Shown here: positions 60,246-64,000 of the stretch, piece after piece
Numbering within the stretch: position 1 is the first letter of the stretch
Layout: each line of letters begins with the position of its first letter
Origin: UBA2166 sp964463965
Lineage (GTDB): Bacteria > Nitrospirota > Nitrospiria > Nitrospirales > UBA2166
NCBI GenBank assembly: GCA_964463965.1
Contig: CAYXED010000003.1
Span: 146,998-210,997, forward strand
Length of the DNA stretch: 64,000 bases
Direction of reading: 5' to 3'
Position numbers and translations under genes: made by a program
The notes under the pieces: model-generated
Told to the model about the DNA's origin: nothing
What the model saw: only the letters and a program-made list of their open reading frames with translations
Databases searched by the model: none

Positions 60246-61599
60246 TGGGGCTACCTGGTACTTTCTGTATACTTTAATCTTTACCATTGGTATGCCTCTT
60301 ATCATATTAGTTCTTCTGAAGAAGAAGCGCTCAAGGGCTGGTTTTCTCGAACGATTGGGTGTTTTTTCCAGTAATTTTCCAAAGCATTCAGAGGGTACTC
60401 CAGTATTGTGGTTTCATGCTGTGTCGATGGGAGAGGCAATGGCAATTGTACCCTTAGTTTTTAAAATTAAGGAGCTCTACCCTAAATCACAAATATTTGT
60501 GTCAACAGTCACTGATACAGGGCGAGATGTAATTTTAACTAGGCTCAATGGTGTTGTTGAACATCTATACTTTCCTCTTGATTATAACGTCATACTGAAC
60601 CGTGTATTGAACAGGTTGAAACCTGATTTATTTTTATGTGTCGATACCGAAATCTGGCCCAATTTACTTCGCGCATTACAAAAAAGAAAAATCCCAACGC
60701 TACTAATTAACGGAAGACTTTCTTCTCGATCTTTCCGAGGGTATATGTGGCTTCGACCTTTTATGAAGCACGTGATGAGATCATTGTCTTTTTGCTCTAT
60801 GCAATCAAAGAGAGATGTTAGCCGTATGCAAGCCTTGGGCGTCTCTAATGATCGTGTGGCGTTTGCTGGTAGTATTAAATGTGACTACTATACACAAAAT
60901 AGCGATCTTCAATGCGTGCAAGCACTTCAAGATTTCATTACTCAACAAGGTGGAAATGCTTTGTTAATTGGAGCGAGTACACATCAAGGGGAAGAAGATG
61001 CTCTTTTGCATTCTTATAAAAATCTACTAGAAGAGTTTCCTTCATTAAGCTTATTATTGGCACCTCGTCATATACATCGACTAGAAGAAGTTGAGGTGCT
61101 CATACAACACCATGGTTTTACTCCAATTCGAAAAACCTTTATAGATGAACTGGAAAATAATCATGATGCCAAGGCTGAATTTTTTGTAAATTTATTTAAT
61201 ACGTCTAAAGGTGTTTATGTTTTGGATACGCACGGTGAACTTTCAGCGCTCTTTCAGTTTGCCACCATTGTTTGGGTTGGAGGCAGTTGGGTGCCTGTAG
61301 GAGGACACAATCTTATGGAGCCCGCTCAATACGGAAAACCAATACTTTTTGGCCCCTATATGGATCATGTTCTTGAAATGGCAGAAATGATGCTTGAAAA
61401 TGGTGGAGGTATTCAAGTTTCTACGATAGAAGCAATGACTTCAGAAATGGCGGTTTTATTACGGGATCAGGGGAAGTGTGATGAGGTAGGCACTGCAGCA
61501 CGGCAAGTAATTAAAAATAATCAAGGTGCAGTTGATCTTACACTTCAAACTATTAAAAGAGTCTTAAAAGACTCAGTTCCAAATATCTCTGTAAGGTAG
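60217..61599 (+). CDS. waaA: Kdo transferase WaaA (KdtA)
   Basis: Adds Kdo to lipid IVA. An N-terminal membrane helix (FLYTLIFTIGMPLIILVLL) anchors a GT-B fold: LWFHAVSMGEAMA, STVTDTGRDV, CVDTEIWPNLLRAL, GGSWVPVGGHNLMEPAQYGKP. The chosen ATG 60217 lies inside the upstream gene; a TTG at 60190 is possible. Last gene of the envelope operon and convergent with acs. Kdo synthesis genes are elsewhere. Confidence 0.95.
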   Translation: MKQIITAPPSGATWYFLYTLIFTIGMPLIILVLLKKKRSRAGFLERLGVFSSNFPKHSEGTPVLWFHAVSMGEAMAIVPLVFKIKELYPKSQIFVSTVTDTGRDVILTRLNGVVEHLYFPLDYNVILNRVLNRLKPDLFLCVDTEIWPNLLRALQKRKIPTLLINGRLSSRSFRGYMWLRPFMKHVMRSLSFCSMQSKRDVSRMQALGVSNDRVAFAGSIKCDYYTQNSDLQCVQALQDFITQQGGNALLIGASTHQGEEDALLHSYKNLLEEFPSLSLLLAPRHIHRLEEVEVLIQHHGFTPIRKTFIDELENNHDAKAEFFVNLFNTSKGVYVLDTHGELSALFQFATIVWVGGSWVPVGGHNLMEPAQYGKPILFGPYMDHVLEMAEMMLENGGGIQVSTIEAMTSEMAVLLRDQGKCDEVGTAARQVIKNNQGAVDLTLQTIKRVLKDSVPNISVR

Positions 61600-61654
61600 A
61601 GGGATATATGGTAGAAAATGTCCTAGGGATATCATTGATTAGCATTAGAGGTTT

Positions 61655-63649
61655 TTATAGAATACGACCTTTTACTAATGAGTTGATGAGGCTTGGGTCT
61701 GCAAGAGTTGAGGTGTCTCCAAGCTCATCAATATCACCTACAGCAATCTTCCGCAGGACTCTTCGCACAATTTTCCCAGAACGTGTTTTGGGGAGGGCGT
61801 CTGCAAATTGAATTTTATCTGGAGTAGCAATAGGTCCTATAACGTCTCGTACGTGGTTTATTAGATTTTTTTGTAAGGAGTCAGAGGGAGTGATGTCTTC
61901 TTTCAGTGTCACAAAACAATAGATGCCTTGCCCTTTAAGATCATTTGGGATTCCTACAACAGCGGCTTCTGCAACATTTGGATCTGAAACAAGGGCACTT
62001 TCTACTTCCGCGGTTCCAATACGATGCCCTGATATATTTACGACGTCATCAATTCTGCCCATAAGCCAAAAAAATCCATCCTCATCGATTCGACATCCAT
62101 CTCCCGTGAAATATTTTCCTGGGAAATGAGAGAAGTAGGTGTTTTTGATAAGGGTATGATTGAGGTCACCATAGACGCCTCGTATCATTCCTGGCCATGA
62201 AGCGGTTATTACAAGATGGCCTCCTTCGTTTATGTTTGCTTGAGAACCATCCTGGCGTAATACTTCTGGTTTGATACCGAAGAAAGGTTTTGAAGCCGAA
62301 CCTGGTTTGGTAGGGATAGCCCCAGGTAATGGAGCAATGAGAATGCCTCCCGTTTCAGTTTGCCACCATGTATCAAGAACTGGGCACCGTTCCTTTCCAA
62401 TGACGCTGTAGTACCACATCCATGCTTCTGGATTGATCGGTTCTCCGACTGAACCAAGAATGCGTAGACTAGTAAGGTCGTGCTGATTGGGCCATTTATC
62501 TCCAAATCTCATTAGTGCACGAATTGCAGTCGGAGCTGTATAAAAAATGGATACCTGATGATCTTCAATAATTTTCCAAAACCGGTTAGGTTGAGGGTAA
62601 GTAGGGACTCCCTCAAACATTAAGACGGTGGCTCCATTGGAAAGCGGGCCATATACGATATAGGAATGCCCTGTTATCCATCCAATATCAGCAGTGCACC
62701 AGTGAATGTCATTATCTTTAAGATCAAAAATCCATCGGCTTGTGAGGTGGGCATACAAAAGATATCCTGCGCTTGTATGTAGGACTCCCTTTGGCTTTCC
62801 GGTGCTTCCACTAGTATAGAGGATAAAGAGCGGTGCTTCTGCATCCAGTGCTTCTGGGGTACAGGTGCTAGAGATTTCTGAGGAGTTTATTGCAGTATGC
62901 CACCAGATATCTCGCCCCGAAGTCATCGATGTTTCAACAGTAGTATGTTGATAGACAATTACATGGCGAATATTGGTACCATCTTTAATTGCCTCATCGG
63001 CTTTTTGTTTCAAGGGGATCGTTTTTCCTGCGTGGACTGCTGCGTTGGCAGTAATAAGTAGCTCGGAATTGCAGTCGAGTATTCTGTTGTGTAGTGCAGA
63101 TGAACTGAAAGCAGAAAATACAACTGAGTGAATTGCGCCGATCCTTGAGCAAGCAAGCATCGCAATCGGAAGTTCTGGAATCATTGGAAGAAAAATAGTT
63201 ACGCGGCTACCTTGTTGTATTCCTTGTGCTTTAAGAACATTTGCAAAACGACATACTTGAGTATGAAGTTCTTGGTAGGTGAGGGTTCTACGCTGGTTAT
63301 CAGACTCGCCTTGCCAAATGATAGCGGTTTTGTCTCTTCGGTTAGAATTAACGTGCCTATCTAGGCAGTTAAATGATACATTTATCTTTCCTCCTATAAA
63401 CCATTGATTGTATGGAGTTTTTGCTGATCCTATCATTGAGAATTCTGAATTGAAAACTTTGTCCCAAGGTTGAAACCAGTCAAGTTGTTCCTTTGCTTGT
63501 CGTGCCCAAAAATCTCCTGGAGATGTCAGGGATTCCTGGTAAAGACGATCGTATTCTTCTTGGCTCTTAATATAGGCTTCTTCTTGGATAGCCTTTGGTG
63601 GCTGAAAGATTCGGCCTTCTTTCATCAATGAATCTATTTCATTTGCCAT
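61655..63649 (-). CDS. acs: Acetyl-CoA synthetase
   Basis: AMP-forming acetate activation. YTSGSTGKPKGVLHTS (P-loop), DIGWITGHSYIVYGPL, the Trp in TWWQTETGG that limits the acyl pocket to acetate, TGDGCRIDEDGFFW and the catalytic Lys in PKTRSGKIVRR. About 664 residues is standard. ATG 63649 with GGGAGAGG upstream is preferred over the start at 63679. The target Lys for acetyl-control is present, but no acetyltransferase is near. Confidence 0.96.
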   Translation of the reverse strand: MANEIDSLMKEGRIFQPPKAIQEEAYIKSQEEYDRLYQESLTSPGDFWARQAKEQLDWFQPWDKVFNSEFSMIGSAKTPYNQWFIGGKINVSFNCLDRHVNSNRRDKTAIIWQGESDNQRRTLTYQELHTQVCRFANVLKAQGIQQGSRVTIFLPMIPELPIAMLACSRIGAIHSVVFSAFSSSALHNRILDCNSELLITANAAVHAGKTIPLKQKADEAIKDGTNIRHVIVYQHTTVETSMTSGRDIWWHTAINSSEISSTCTPEALDAEAPLFILYTSGSTGKPKGVLHTSAGYLLYAHLTSRWIFDLKDNDIHWCTADIGWITGHSYIVYGPLSNGATVLMFEGVPTYPQPNRFWKIIEDHQVSIFYTAPTAIRALMRFGDKWPNQHDLTSLRILGSVGEPINPEAWMWYYSVIGKERCPVLDTWWQTETGGILIAPLPGAIPTKPGSASKPFFGIKPEVLRQDGSQANINEGGHLVITASWPGMIRGVYGDLNHTLIKNTYFSHFPGKYFTGDGCRIDEDGFFWLMGRIDDVVNISGHRIGTAEVESALVSDPNVAEAAVVGIPNDLKGQGIYCFVTLKEDITPSDSLQKNLINHVRDVIGPIATPDKIQFADALPKTRSGKIVRRVLRKIAVGDIDELGDTSTLADPSLINSLVKGRIL

Positions 63650-63926
63650 AATACCTCTCCCGTAGTAAGTCCTTCGCACTACGATATCATTTTGTAATCA
63701 TTCTGATCAAAGCGCGCCATCACCATCTCTTTGATTTAGCCAATGAGGTAGTAACGGATAATTCATATAGTTTCAAAGTAATTAGGAAGAAGATCAGCTC
63801 CATTCTAGATTACTTTACATTTTCTGCAAATGCCGATGTAGCGGGTATTATTAAAAGCGCAGAGACCGAAAAATCTAACTATTAGTAGGGCAAGAACTCA
63901 AACTCGAGTACGGTCAATTTCAGACG
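63650..63926. other. Divergent region acs / tRNA-fMet
   Basis: About 280 bases with no credible ORF. It contains the acs ribosome-binding site and presumably its promoter, but I could not pick out a convincing -35/-10 pair for acs. Confidence 0.5.
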
Positions 63927-63955
63927 TTGACTATTGCGAAAACCCGCGCTAGTAT
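63927..63955 (+). promoter_or_regulatory. Promoter of tRNA-fMet
   Basis: TTGACT (63927-63932), 17-base spacer, TAGTAT (63950-63955). Transcription would start about seven bases later, at or next to the mature tRNA 5' end. Confidence 0.7.
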
Positions 63956-63961
63956 TGCGAT

Positions 63962-64000
63962 CGCGGGGTGGAGCAGTCTGGTAGCTCGTTGGGCTCATAA
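63962..64000 (+). tRNA. tRNA-fMet (anticodon CAT), cut by the window end
   Basis: The first 39 bases of an initiator tRNA: acceptor CGCGGGG, D arm GAGCAGTCTGGTAGCTC and the anticodon loop CTCATAA with CAT. The 5' C and the GGGC start of the anticodon stem, with the three G-C pairs expected of initiators, support fMet over elongator Met or Ile2. The rest lies beyond the window. Confidence 0.9.

Noticed and set aside
1..64000. CRISPR array, insertion sequence, prophage or integrated element
   Set aside because: No repeat-spacer pattern, transposase, integrase or flanking direct repeats were seen; tRNA ends are not followed by duplicated segments.

Overview
This 64 kb window is ordinary chromosomal DNA of an AT-leaning, Gram-negative (diderm) bacterium that makes LPS. 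The evidence is a full run of outer-membrane and lipid A genes (bamA, skp, fabZ, lpxA, lpxI, lpxB, msbA, waaA), a type II secretion operon, SurA and Tat. LpxI, a double-length ThyX-like protein, a deoxyhypusine-synthase-like protein and many genes with TTG or GTG starts fit deep-branching groups near the old Deltaproteobacteria (for example SAR324, Nitrospinota or NC10-like lineages). The sequence alone does not settle the taxon. No rRNA, insertion sequence, prophage or CRISPR array was seen. Two complete tRNAs (Leu-CAA, Ala-GGC) and the start of a third (fMet) are present, each behind a sigma70-type promoter.

Layout. 1-5946 (minus): type II secretion genes gspF-G-H-I-J-K-L. 6268-9916 (plus): a DUF4105 membrane protein, SurA, an SMR transporter and a lipoprotein. 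9941-12950 (minus): a small exported protein, a class I amidotransferase, an orphan CbbQ/NorQ-type AAA+ ATPase and an exopolyphosphatase. 13207-20193 (plus): hemL, a deoxyhypusine-synthase-like gene, a two-domain ThyX-like gene, a membrane-anchored SUMF1-type protein, tRNA-Leu and ilvD. 20252-30057: bioD and bioF lie at the two ends, flanking a lipid locus. 30161-37550 (plus): TPR protein, rdgB, mtnA, ndk, a lipoprotein-like gene, gcvH, lpdA and tyrS, closed by a strong terminator. 37775-50309 (minus): a 74-residue membrane protein, a matrixin with a secreted partner, an ABC-2 exporter, mobB-moeA, tatA-tatC, an HD phosphohydrolase, thiL and lon. 50571-61599 (plus): the bamA to waaA envelope operon. 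61655-63649 (minus): acs.

The most interesting region is 21988-27836. A GNAT-family acyltransferase diverges from a four-gene operon: fatty acyl-AMP ligase, NAD-dependent epimerase/reductase, acyl carrier protein and serine palmitoyltransferase. These are the five parts of the bacterial ceramide pathway known from Caulobacter (bCerS, acyl-ACP synthetase, CerR, ACP, Spt). They predict that this LPS-bearing organism also makes sphingolipids. The divergent promoter region between the two arms carries a long gapped direct repeat that looks like a regulator site.

Other points worth following are: a ThyX-like protein whose two halves have lost complementary parts of the active-site motif; a 74-residue membrane protein with an extended -10 promoter, a palindrome over the start site, a strong RBS and a strong terminator; a perfect 12-bp hairpin between tatA and tatC; a poly-aspartate tail on the pseudopilin GspJ; and a previously untracked 41-codon membrane ORF next to hemL.
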